DNA from: an uncultured Collinsella sp. | GTDB lineage: Bacteria; Actinomycetota; Coriobacteriia; Coriobacteriales; Coriobacteriaceae | DNA length: 27,346 nucleotides | NCBI GenBank assembly: GCA_902493835.1 | Contig: CABURG010000005.1 | Coordinates: forward strand, 1 to 27,346 | Direction of reading: 5' to 3' | Shown: positions 1 to 8,089 of the stretch, piece after piece | How positions within the stretch are numbered: the stretch's first letter is position 1 | Layout: the number at the start of each line of letters is the position of its first letter | Notes under the pieces: model-generated | Told to the model about the DNA's origin: nothing | Seen by the model: the letters and a program-made list of their open reading frames with translations, nothing else | Databases searched by the model: none | Made by a program: the position numbers and the translations under genes

Positions 1-24
1 CCTGCTCGGACAGTCCTGCTCGCA

Positions 25-49
25 CGGAGAGCACATTAAGTGCTCTCCG
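25..49. repeat. Perfect inverted repeat beyond the gyrA terminator
   Basis: Two 10-base arms (CGGAGAGCAC and GTGCTCTCCG) flank a five-base ATTAA loop. Short GCAC/GTGC segments outside the arms could extend the pairing. No T-tract follows on either strand, so it is not a classical intrinsic terminator. Bases 1-122 contain no credible gene. The hairpin could belong to a structured RNA, a dispersed repeat or the end of a neighbouring operon outside the window. Its function is unknown. Confidence 0.5.
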
Positions 50-122
50 GCTCGTGCGGAACTCGCGATCGACTTCGCATGCCGCCGGGCAGCCGGGGCC
101 GACGCAGGGTTCAAAGGTTTTC

Positions 123-155
123 AAAAAAGCGGTCGGCGCGCAGTGCGTCGACCGC
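123..155 (-). terminator. Rho-independent terminator of the gyrase operon
   Basis: On the minus strand, about 40 bases after the gyrA stop, GCGGTCG pairs with CGACCGC around a 13-base GC-rich centre and is followed directly by six T residues. It is correctly placed to end the gyrB-gyrA transcript. Confidence 0.75.
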
Positions 156-195
156 CGATATATGGGGTCTGATATTTTTTACCAGCTAGTTCCTC

Positions 196-2934
196 TTACT
201 CGTCGAGGAGATCTTCTGGCATGTCGTTGCCGTCGCCTAGATCGACAGGGGTTTCTTCGGGGGCAGGGCCGTTTTCGGCACCTTCTCCTTCGGGCTTCTC
301 CTTGGCGGCTGTCATGCGGGCTACGGCGCATACGCGGTCGTTGTCGTCGACGGTCATCATCTTGACGCCCTGGGTGGCGCGGCCGGTCTGGCTGATCTCG
401 TCGGTCTTGACACGAATGACCGTCGCGCCCTCCGTCACGATGAACAGCTCGTGCTGCGGGCCCACCGTCTTCATGGCCGCGAGGTTACCCTTACGCTCGG
501 TCATTTGGATGGTGTAGACGCCCTGGCCGCCGCGATTCTGCTCCGGGTAGTCCGCGACCGGTGTGCGCTTGCCGTAGCCGCGCTCGGTGATGACAAACAG
601 ATCGCCGTTGCCGTTAGTGACTTCCATGCCCAGAACGCTCACACCGTCCTTCATACCGATACCGCGAACGCCGCTGGTATCGCGGCCGGTAGCGCGCACC
701 TGCTCCTCGGAGAACATGATCGCCTTGCCCGCGGTGGTGGCCAGGATGATCTTGTCACCCTCGCGCACGCGGCGCACGTTCAGCAGCGCGTCGTCGTCAC
801 GCAGGTTGATAGCGATCAGGCCGTCGCGACGGCTGCGGTCGTATGCGCTCATCACGGTCTTCTTGACCATGCCGCTCTTGGTGGCAAACATCAGATACTC
901 GTCGGCCGGGAACTCGCGGCAGCTGATGACGCTCGCGATCTTCTCGCCCTCCTCGAAGGGCAGTAGGTTGACGATCGCGGTACCGCGCGCCTGGCGCGTA
1001 CCCACCGGCAGCTCGTGCACCTTCAGGCGATAGACCTTGCCCTTGCTCGAGAAGAACAGCACGTACTCGTGCGTGGACGCGATGAACATCTCGTCGATGA
1101 CATCGTCCTCTTTGAGGTTGACGCCCGACACGCCCTTGCCACCGCGTTTCTGGGCACGGTAGGCGGCCACCGGAATGCGCTTGACGTAGCCGGTGTGGGT
1201 GATGGTCACGACCATGTCCTCGTCGGCAATGAGGTCCTCAACATCCAGGTCCTTCTCAACCTGGCTGATCTCGGTGCGGCGCTTGTCGCCAAACTTCTTG
1301 GAGATCTCGCGCATCTCTTCCTTGATGACGCCCAGGATTTTCTCCTCATGCGCCAGCAGGTCCTCGTAGTAGGCGATGGCGCGGCGCAGGCCGTCCAACT
1401 CTTCTTGGATCTTGTCGCGCTCCAGGCCGGTCAGGCGGCGCAGCTTCATCTCGAGGATGGCCGTGGTCTGTTCGGGCGTAAAACCAAAGCGCTCGATCAG
1501 GCGGCCGCTGGCCTCGGAGTCGGTCTGCGAGGAGCGGATGATGCTAATGACCTCGTCGATATGGTCGAGAGCCATCAAGTAGCCCTCAAGGATATGCGCG
1601 CGGGCCTGGGCCTTCTTAAGGTCGAAGCGGGTGCGGCGAGTGACGACGTCGACCTGGTGGTCGATGTAGTGCTGCAGCATCTCGCGCAGGCTCAGGCATT
1701 TGGGAACGCCGTTGACAAGCGCCAGGTTGTTGGCGCCAAAGGTCGTCTGCAGCGAGGTGTACTTATACAGGTTGTTGAGCACGACCTGCGGAATGACGCC
1801 CTTCTTGAGCTCGATGACCAGACGGATGCCCTTCTGGTTGGACTCATCGCGCATATCCGAGATGCCTTCGATGCGCTTGTCGTTGACGAGCTGGGCGATC
1901 TTCTCCTGCAGGGTGCCCTTGTTGACCATGTAGGGAATCTCGGTAAAGACCAGACGGCTGCGGCCGGTCTTGGTGGACTCCACATGTGCCTTGGCACGCA
2001 CGGTAATGGAGCCGCGGCCGGTCTCGTAGCTCTGCTTAATGCCGGCGCTACCCATGATGATGGCGCCGGTGGGGAAGTCCGGACCGGGCATGATCTGCAT
2101 AAGCTCGTCGACGGTGGCGTCGGGGTTGTCGATCAGGTAGCAGGTGGCCTCGATTGCCTCGGTGAGGTTATGCGGGGCGATGTTGGTGGCCATGCCGACG
2201 GCGATGCCCTGACTGCCGTTGACCAGCAGGTTGGGGAAGCGCGCGGGCAGCGCCACGGGCTCGGCGAGCGATTCGTCGTAGTTGGGCTGCCAGTCGACGG
2301 TATCTTTCTGCAAGTCACGCAGCAGTTCCATGGCGGGCTTTGCCAAGCGGCTCTCGGTGTAACGCATGGCTGCCGCGCCGTCGCCGTCGATGTTGCCGAA
2401 GTTGCCGTGACCATCGATGAGCGGCGTGCGCATGGAGAACCACTGCGCCAGGCGGACCATGGCCTCATAGACCGCGGAGTCGCCATGCGGGTGGTACTTA
2501 CCGATAACTTCGCCGACCGTCCAGGCCGACTTCTTGTGCGGGCGGTTGGGGTAGATGCCGCTCTCGTTCATCGCGTACAGGATGCGGCGGTGCACCGGCT
2601 TTAAGCCGTCGCGCACGTCCGGCAGGGCACGCGCCGTGATAACCGACATCGAATACTCGATGAACGACTGCTTCATCTCGCGGCCAAACTCCGAAATCTG
2701 GAGCTGGCCGCCGTTGATATCCTCGCCGGCCGAGGCGCCACGGTCGACTTCGCCAAAGCTCTCCTCGAGCTCGGCGTCGTCTTCTTCCTCATCATCATCG
2801 GCATCGGGGTTATAGGCGTCCGGGTCGCCGTCCTCGCCCTGCTCAGCACGGGCAAGCAGGCGCTTCAGATCATCGGGCATACCGGCATCGCCGGCATCGC
2901 CCGTACCCTCGTTATTGTTGATATCGTCTGCCAC
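196..2934 (-). CDS. gyrA: DNA gyrase subunit A
   Basis: GyrA is the breakage-reunion subunit of the A2B2 gyrase that introduces negative supercoils ahead of replication forks. The catalytic tyrosine lies in AAAMRYTES (Tyr192). The quinolone-determining segment HPHGDSAVYE is at about 149-157, with Ser153 and Glu157 at the places of E. coli Ser83 and Asp87, which is the usual susceptible arrangement in Gram-positive-type enzymes. The GyrA-box-like QKRGGKG that begins the wrapping C-terminal domain is present. At 912 residues it is longer than most GyrA because about 75 acidic, probably disordered residues precede the conserved start near QISEFGREM. The GTG start is supported by AGAGGAGG four bases upstream. 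It begins 11 bases after the gyrB stop, so the two are surely cotranscribed. Confidence 0.97.
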   Translation of the reverse strand: MADDINNNEGTGDAGDAGMPDDLKRLLARAEQGEDGDPDAYNPDADDDEEEDDAELEESFGEVDRGASAGEDINGGQLQISEFGREMKQSFIEYSMSVITARALPDVRDGLKPVHRRILYAMNESGIYPNRPHKKSAWTVGEVIGKYHPHGDSAVYEAMVRLAQWFSMRTPLIDGHGNFGNIDGDGAAAMRYTESRLAKPAMELLRDLQKDTVDWQPNYDESLAEPVALPARFPNLLVNGSQGIAVGMATNIAPHNLTEAIEATCYLIDNPDATVDELMQIMPGPDFPTGAIIMGSAGIKQSYETGRGSITVRAKAHVESTKTGRSRLVFTEIPYMVNKGTLQEKIAQLVNDKRIEGISDMRDESNQKGIRLVIELKKGVIPQVVLNNLYKYTSLQTTFGANNLALVNGVPKCLSLREMLQHYIDHQVDVVTRRTRFDLKKAQARAHILEGYLMALDHIDEVISIIRSSQTDSEASGRLIERFGFTPEQTTAILEMKLRRLTGLERDKIQEELDGLRRAIAYYEDLLAHEEKILGVIKEEMREISKKFGDKRRTEISQVEKDLDVEDLIADEDMVVTITHTGYVKRIPVAAYRAQKRGGKGVSGVNLKEDDVIDEMFIASTHEYVLFFSSKGKVYRLKVHELPVGTRQARGTAIVNLLPFEEGEKIASVISCREFPADEYLMFATKSGMVKKTVMSAYDRSRRDGLIAINLRDDDALLNVRRVREGDKIILATTAGKAIMFSEEQVRATGRDTSGVRGIGMKDGVSVLGMEVTNGNGDLFVITERGYGKRTPVADYPEQNRGGQGVYTIQMTERKGNLAAMKTVGPQHELFIVTEGATVIRVKTDEISQTGRATQGVKMMTVDDNDRVCAVARMTAAKEKPEGEGAENGPAPEETPVDLGDGNDMPEDLLDE

Positions 2935-2945
2935 GTTACCTCCTC

Positions 2946-4976
2946 TTAAGCGTCAAGGAAGCGCGCATCATGGGCGTGCTTCTCGATGTACTCGCGGCGA
3001 TAGCCGACCTCGGAACCCATCAGCTCGCGCACGGCGCGGTCCGCCACCACGGCGTCCTCGATCGACACACGCTGCAGGATGCGGGTCTTGGGGTCCATCG
3101 TCGTCGAGGCAAGCTGCTTGGGGTCCATCTCGCCCAGGCCCTTGTAGCGCTGGACGGTATAGCCCTTGCGCTTTTTGGTAATCTTGCCGTCCTTGGCCTT
3201 GCCGTCCTCGTCGTTATCGTCGGGGTTCAGGCCCAGACTCTGGATGGTGTCGCGCAGGATCTCGTCTTCGGGCTGGCGGCCGTTGGGATACACGTAGTGA
3301 ATCTTGTTGCGCACCTTAATGCCAAAGATGGGCGGGCAGGCAACATAGACGTAACCGGCATCGATCAGCGGACGCATGTACTTGTAGAAGAACGTCAGCA
3401 GCAGGATGCGGATATGCGCACCGTCGACGTCTGCATCGGTCATGATGATGATCTTGTGGTAGCGCGCCTTGGTGATATCGAAGTCGCCGCCGTCGCCGGC
3501 ACTCGTCGTGACGCCGCAGCCGATCGCGGTAATCAGCGACTGGATGGTGTCACTCGAGAACGCGCGATGGTCACCAACGCGTTCGACGTTCAAAATCTTG
3601 CCGCGCAGGGGCAGAATCGCCTGGATGTCTCGGCGACGGCCGTCCTTGGCCGAACCGCCTGCCGAGTCGCCCTCTACGATGAAGAGCTCGGTCAGCTCGG
3701 CATCGCGCACCGAGCAGTCAGCAAGCTTACCAGGCAGGGACGCCGTCTCGAGCAGGCTCTTGCGGCGGGTCGCCTCGCGCGCCTTGCGGGCGGCATTGCG
3801 CGCCTTGCAGGCCTGTTGCGCCTTCTTGACGATCTCGCGAGCGGGCTTGGGATGCTCCTCCAAGTAATCGGCGAGGCCGTCGGTCACGATCTTGAGCGTG
3901 AGCGCTCGCATATAGGAGCTGCCGAGCTTTGCCTTGGTCTGGCCCTCAAACTGCGGATCGGGCAGCTTGACCGAGATAACGGCCGAAAGGCCCTCGCGCA
4001 CATCGTCGCCGGTCAGGTTGGCGTCTTTTTCCTTGAGCAGGTTCTGCTTGCGCGCGTAATCGTTGATCACGCGGGTGAGCGCGGTACGGAAGCCCTCAAG
4101 GTGCATGCCGCCCTCGGGGGTGTAGATGTCGTTGGCAAACGACATGACGTTCTCGCCGTAGCCGCTATTCCACTGCAGGGAAACCTCGACCTCGCCCATC
4201 TTGGCCACAGGCGCGTCCGGGTCCGATTTGCCCTCGATGTAGATGGGCTCCTTAAAGGCCTCGGGGACGTCCTTGCCCTCGTTGAGGAACTTGACGAAGT
4301 CGATGATGCCGCCCTCGTAGCAAAACTCCTCCACATGGGGAGTCGTCTCGCGCTCGTCGGTCAGCACGATTTTGAGGTTCTTATTGAGGAACGCCGTCTC
4401 CTGCAGACGGTTGTGCAGCGTATCGAAATCGTAGATGCAGGTCTCGAAGATCTCGTCGTCGGGCCAGAAGGTGACGGTGGTACCCGTCGAATCCGAGGTG
4501 CCCACGACCTCCATCTTCTTGACGGTCTTGCCGCGCGAGAACTCCATCTCGTAGGTGTTGCCATCGCGACGAACCTGAACGACTACGCGCTTGGACAGGG
4601 CGTTGACGACGGAGATGCCCACGCCGTGCAGGCCGCCCGAGACCTTATAGGCCGAGTTATCGAACTTACCGCCGGCGTGCAAGATCGTCATGACGACCTC
4701 GAGCGTCGGGATCTTTTTAACAGGGTGCTCGTCGACGGGGATACCGCGACCGTTGTCGACGACCGTGATGGAGTTGTCGGCGTGGACCGTCACCTGGATC
4801 TCGGTGCAGAAACCGGCCATGGCCTCGTCGACGGAGTTGTCAACGATCTCCCACACCAGGTGATGCAGACCGCTGGCGCTCGTCGAGCCGATATACATGC
4901 CCGGGCGCTTACGAACGGCCTCGAGACCTTCGAGAATCTTAATCTCGCCGCCATCGTAATCGTTTTCGTTTGCCAC
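2946..4976 (-). CDS. gyrB: DNA gyrase subunit B
   Basis: GyrB is the ATPase subunit of gyrase. With the GTG start it has 676 residues. The GHKL ATPase motifs are clear: VDNSVDEA (about 45-52), DNGRGIP (about 74-80) and GGLHGVG (about 114-120). The TOPRIM acidic residues follow in VEGDSAGGSAK (about 433) and TDADVDGAH (about 511). The C-terminal GyrA-contacting segment KGLGEMDPKQL is intact. An in-frame TTG at 4994 would add six residues, but the ribosome-binding sequence AAGGAGG lies inside that extension and is well spaced for the GTG at 4976, so the GTG is preferred. A terminator lies just upstream, which suggests that gyrBA is its own operon rather than a continuation of the dnaA transcript. 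Confidence 0.97.
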   Translation of the reverse strand: MANENDYDGGEIKILEGLEAVRKRPGMYIGSTSASGLHHLVWEIVDNSVDEAMAGFCTEIQVTVHADNSITVVDNGRGIPVDEHPVKKIPTLEVVMTILHAGGKFDNSAYKVSGGLHGVGISVVNALSKRVVVQVRRDGNTYEMEFSRGKTVKKMEVVGTSDSTGTTVTFWPDDEIFETCIYDFDTLHNRLQETAFLNKNLKIVLTDERETTPHVEEFCYEGGIIDFVKFLNEGKDVPEAFKEPIYIEGKSDPDAPVAKMGEVEVSLQWNSGYGENVMSFANDIYTPEGGMHLEGFRTALTRVINDYARKQNLLKEKDANLTGDDVREGLSAVISVKLPDPQFEGQTKAKLGSSYMRALTLKIVTDGLADYLEEHPKPAREIVKKAQQACKARNAARKAREATRRKSLLETASLPGKLADCSVRDAELTELFIVEGDSAGGSAKDGRRRDIQAILPLRGKILNVERVGDHRAFSSDTIQSLITAIGCGVTTSAGDGGDFDITKARYHKIIIMTDADVDGAHIRILLLTFFYKYMRPLIDAGYVYVACPPIFGIKVRNKIHYVYPNGRQPEDEILRDTIQSLGLNPDDNDEDGKAKDGKITKKRKGYTVQRYKGLGEMDPKQLASTTMDPKTRILQRVSIEDAVVADRAVRELMGSEVGYRREYIEKHAHDARFLDA

Positions 4977-4999
4977 ACGTCCTCCTTCAGTCAAGAAAA

Positions 5000-5028
5000 T
5001 GTGTACAGCCTTACTAGTTTATCGTAAA
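5000..5028 (-). promoter_or_regulatory. Possible gyrB promoter
   Basis: On the minus strand TTTACG (-35-like) and TACACA (-10-like) are 17 bases apart, just after the upstream terminator and about 24 bases before the gyrB start. The match is weak (4/6 and 3/6). The position is what makes it plausible, because a terminator in front of gyrB requires a promoter in this short gap. Confidence 0.3.
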
Positions 5029-5055
5029 AAAATACCCTCGGGAACGAGGGTATTT
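5026..5055 (-). terminator. Intrinsic terminator between dciA and gyrB
   Basis: The 11-base arms AAATACCCTCG and CGAGGGTATTT flank a GGAA loop (5030-5055). On the minus strand a run of seven T follows. It ends or attenuates transcription from the dnaN-recF-dciA unit before the gyrase genes. Confidence 0.85.
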
Positions 5056-5081
5056 GGCTCTACAAGGCCACCAGATGCGAT

Positions 5082-5645
5082 TTAAGGCTCTTTTTTGCTT
5101 TGCACGCCCTTGGCCCACTCGGCACTGGCTCTCATGGCGTTCTCGAGGGCCTCGCGCAGTTTTTGGTCTTCGATGGGCGCCACTTGGCACTCAATCTCGG
5201 TGCGCTCGGCATCGCTGAGGTCGGCATGCGGGGCCGGCGGGCGCTCTGTCGTCGCCGGGCGCAGGCGCTCCTTGGCGGCGGGCGGCGTGTGACCGGGTGC
5301 GGTGGTTTTGAACACCAGGCCGTCCACATGCGCACCGGCGCGCTCCATGCGCGCGCGGATGATCTCGCGCAACAGCGTCATTTCCTGCGTCCACGAGGGC
5401 GAGTCGAGATACACCAGCAGTTCATTGGACTCGGGCAGGTAACGCAGCCCCGTCACATGCCGCCCCTCGCGCGTGCCCGAGCACACCGCATTCCACGCGC
5501 GATAGACCGCACGAGATTCCTCCGCAGCCTCCATCTGCGCACGGCGCTCAGGGGTCGCAGCCGCCAGGATGCGTTGGCGCTCTGCGTTCAAAAAGCCACT
5601 GAAGGCGACCGTTTCGCTCTCGCGCTCGTAATTAGCACGTCTCAC
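5082..5645 (-). CDS. dciA: DciA-type replicative helicase loader (DUF721)
   Basis: The protein has 187 residues. The central part (about 45-100) fits DUF721: a tryptophan in AVYRAWNAVCSG, a short hydrophobic strand in NELLVYLDS, then SPSWTQEMTLLREII. DUF721 proteins in the recF-gyrB interval of actinobacteria (for example mycobacterial Rv0004) are DciA, which helps load or operate the replicative helicase DnaB. The C-terminal part is Pro/Ala-rich then charged, and looks flexible. The GTG start lies inside the end of recF with a 14-base overlap, which implies translational coupling. The family and gene position are solid; the biochemical role is inferred from relatives. Confidence 0.85.
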   Translation of the reverse strand: MRRANYERESETVAFSGFLNAERQRILAAATPERRAQMEAAEESRAVYRAWNAVCSGTREGRHVTGLRYLPESNELLVYLDSPSWTQEMTLLREIIRARMERAGAHVDGLVFKTTAPGHTPPAAKERLRPATTERPPAPHADLSDAERTEIECQVAPIEDQKLREALENAMRASAEWAKGVQSKKEP

Positions 5646-6738
5646 CCATGCTCACCACCTTGGCTCGATCAAGCAGGTCATCGGTAAAGTACCCCAGGTT
5701 GGTCGTGGTTATGACCGTCTGGATATCATCGCCGATCAGCCGCAGAAAAGCACCGCGGCGCTCGCCGTCGAGTTCGCTCATCACGTCATCCAAAAGCAGC
5801 AGTGGGGCGGTGCCCAGGACATCGCGAGCCACGGCCACCTCCGCCACCTTCCAGGCCAGAACCAACGTTCGCTGCTGACCTTGGCTGGCAAATGAACGGG
5901 CGGAGCGACCCGCCACGGTAAACTCAATCTCATCGCGATGCGGTCCCACCAACGTCACGCCGCGGCGAATTTCCTCGTCGGCGTGCTCATCAAGGGCAGC
6001 CAGCATGTGCTCGTACGCCCAGCCCTTCAGTTCTTCGCGATCCTCGACCTGGGGCAAATCCCCCAGCGTGGACGTATAGGTCACGTTGGCAGCCTCACCG
6101 GATGCCACTTGCCCGTAGGCAGTGTGCACATGGCCCGCCAGCCGGTCGAGCAGGGCCAACCGGTGCACAAGCAGAGCCGAGCCCGCGCGGGCAATCGAAT
6201 CGTTCCACGCGCCGAGCATCTCGCGGCAGCACCAGGTCTCCTTGAGCAAGGCGTTACGCTGGGTCACGCAGCGCCCATAGGTGCTCGCAAGATCGGCATA
6301 GCGTGCGCTCAGTTGCATGCCAAAGTCATCGAGGGCGGCGCGGCGCACACTGGCGCCTCGTTTAACCATGTCCAGATGGTCGGGGCAAAACAGCACGCTC
6401 GGCAGAACCCCGCGCACACCGGCGGCGGAGCATCTCTTGCCGTTGCGGCTAAACGAGCGCTTACCGTCCTCCGCGTTCAATCCCATATCAAGCACGCGGC
6501 CGTCGCCCTCGAGCCTCAGCTCGACCTTGCACGATCCCACGCCGTCACGGACGAGCTCGGCTGCGGTCGGATGCCTAAACGAGGCGCCGCTCGTCAGCAG
6601 CTGCATCGCCTCTATGAGATTGGTCTTTCCCGCCGCGTTGGGTCCCGCAAGTATCGTCACGCCCTTGTCCAGGGCAAGGCGATAGCTCTCGAAACTGCGG
6701 TAGTGCGTGACGGAAAGATCGCGGGCGAACATGGTCAT
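5632..6738 (-). CDS. recF: DNA replication/repair ATPase RecF
   Basis: RecF is an SMC-like ATPase that helps load RecA at gapped DNA. The protein has 368 residues, the usual length. Walker A is GPNAAGKT (about 32-39). The ABC-type signature is SQGQQRTLVLAWK and Walker B is LLLLDDVMSELD near the C-terminus. The early segment THYRSFESYRLAL matches the RecF start. A second in-frame ATG lies two codons in (6732), so the exact start is uncertain. It begins 9 bases after the dnaN stop and overlaps dciA, and so belongs to the dnaN-recF-dciA unit. Confidence 0.95.
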   Translation of the reverse strand: MTMFARDLSVTHYRSFESYRLALDKGVTILAGPNAAGKTNLIEAMQLLTSGASFRHPTAAELVRDGVGSCKVELRLEGDGRVLDMGLNAEDGKRSFSRNGKRCSAAGVRGVLPSVLFCPDHLDMVKRGASVRRAALDDFGMQLSARYADLASTYGRCVTQRNALLKETWCCREMLGAWNDSIARAGSALLVHRLALLDRLAGHVHTAYGQVASGEAANVTYTSTLGDLPQVEDREELKGWAYEHMLAALDEHADEEIRRGVTLVGPHRDEIEFTVAGRSARSFASQGQQRTLVLAWKVAEVAVARDVLGTAPLLLLDDVMSELDGERRGAFLRLIGDDIQTVITTTNLGYFTDDLLDRAKVVSMGETC

Positions 6739-6747
6739 GGCGAAGCG

Positions 6748-7851
6748 CTAGATGCGGACCGGCATGACCAGGTACAGGTAGTTGATCTTGTCGTAGGACT
6801 TGAAGATGCCCGCCTGCGAGTAGCTCTTGAGCTCCAGCGTGATCTCCTTCTCCTTGGACAGAGCATTGAGGCAGCCGAAGATGTAGTGGTAGTTGAAGGC
6901 GATGGTACCCGACTCGCCCTCGGCCTCGACATCGATCGTCTCCTGCGCAAGGTCCTGGTCATTGGAAATGGAGGACAGGCCCATCTGCCCGTTCTCGACA
7001 TCGATCTCGAACTTGACGGCGGGGTTGGCGCTCGCGATAACGGCCACGCGCTTGAGGGCGGCGTTAAAGGCGGCGACGTCGATCTTGACGCTCGTCACGC
7101 ACGAATCGGGGATGAGCTGCTTGTAGTTGGGGTACACGCCCTCGATGCGGCGCGACACGTAGGTGGTATTGCCGGCCTCAAAGACGACCTGGGTGTCGGT
7201 AGCCCCGATCATGATGGTCGCCTGGCTTGCCATGATGTTCAGCGCATCGTTAAAGGCGTCGGCCGGAACGTTGAGCTCAAAGGAGCCTTCGAGGGTCGAG
7301 GTCTCGACCTGCGTATCGCACACGGCCAAACGGAAGGAATCGGTCGCCACCAGGCGCACGGTGTTGTTCTCGACCTTCATGTGCACACCGCCCAGGATGG
7401 GGCGGGCCTTGTCGGTCGAGGTGACGCGCCACACACGGCCGACCATTTCGGACAAGATATCAGTCGGCAGCTCCACGGCACTCTCGATGGCATAGGCCGG
7501 AAACTCGGGGAAGTCATTGGCATCGAGCGTGTTCAGGCGGAAAGAGCTCTTCTCGCAACTGATCAGCACCTGGCGCTCGGACAGCTCAAAGGTGACCGGG
7601 GCATCGGGGAGGGTCTTGGTGATATTGGAGAGCATCTTACAGGGGATAACCATCTCGCCCTCTTCTTCGACATGCGCCGCGATGCGATGACGGATCGAGA
7701 TGGTGTAGTTAGAGGTCTGGAATTCCAAGATGCCGTCTTGCGCCTTGACGAGCACGCCCGACAGGATGGGAAGGGTGGATGCCGAAGCGACACCCTTCAT
7801 AACGACGCCGATGGCTTGTGTGAGCGAGCTCTGGCTGACGGTAAACTTCAT
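6748..7851 (-). CDS. dnaN: DNA polymerase III beta sliding clamp
   Basis: This is the ring-shaped processivity clamp for the replicative polymerase and a docking site for many repair proteins. It has 367 residues, typical of the family. The start MKFTVSQSSLTQAI and the end INYLYLVMPVRI are characteristic, and the hydrophobic-cleft-forming C-terminus is intact. The ATG is preceded by AGAAAGG, with somewhat long spacing. A gap of about 240 bases with DnaA-box-like sites and an AT-rich tract separates it from dnaA, so dnaN may have its own promoter inside the origin region. Confidence 0.97.
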   Translation of the reverse strand: MKFTVSQSSLTQAIGVVMKGVASASTLPILSGVLVKAQDGILEFQTSNYTISIRHRIAAHVEEEGEMVIPCKMLSNITKTLPDAPVTFELSERQVLISCEKSSFRLNTLDANDFPEFPAYAIESAVELPTDILSEMVGRVWRVTSTDKARPILGGVHMKVENNTVRLVATDSFRLAVCDTQVETSTLEGSFELNVPADAFNDALNIMASQATIMIGATDTQVVFEAGNTTYVSRRIEGVYPNYKQLIPDSCVTSVKIDVAAFNAALKRVAVIASANPAVKFEIDVENGQMGLSSISNDQDLAQETIDVEAEGESGTIAFNYHYIFGCLNALSKEKEITLELKSYSQAGIFKSYDKINYLYLVMPVRI

Positions 7852-8089
7852 CTTTTAATACCTTTCTATAGATATAAATATCTTAATAATAGTAATAGCA
7901 CTGACGAAACTGTTGATTACTCCCAAAGACGCAGGTCAGACCCAGAAAGAGAATCGACAGCAACCTGTGTGCAACGGGGGTAGTTTTCCACGTTCAAAAC
8001 CTGCGCAAAACTTTTCATCACCGCGGGTTGGGTTTTAGACACCTTATGCCCGTGGTTTCGACAAGTTTTCAACAGGTGTCTCTATTTCC
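7852..8089. other. Putative oriC, part 1 (dnaA-dnaN intergenic)
   Basis: This gene-free interval has origin features. Bases about 7862-7905 are very AT-rich and include AGATAT-AA-ATATCT (7870-7883), a candidate DNA-unwinding element. DnaA-box-like sequences follow: TGTTGATTA (7911-7919), TTTTCCACG (7984-7992), TTTTCATCA (8012-8020) and TTTTCAACA (8066-8074). The last sits in the 14-mer AGTTTTCAACAGGT (8064-8077), which recurs twice upstream of the next gene over. A long inverted repeat (AGACACC 8037-8043, GGTGTCT 8075-8081) encloses that box. The strand switch of genes nearby and the dnaA/dnaN context support the call. Which of the two box clusters is where unwinding occurs cannot be settled by reading. 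Confidence 0.6.

Noticed and set aside
2970..5027. 685-residue plus-strand frame opposite gyrB, and a similar 529-residue frame opposite gyrA (1015-2604)
   Set aside because: Shadow frames. Both lie antisense to unmistakable gyrase genes.
5938..7983. 681-residue open frame on the plus strand across recF and dnaN
   Set aside because: Lies antisense to two certain genes, has no recognisable domain, and is a codon-bias shadow.
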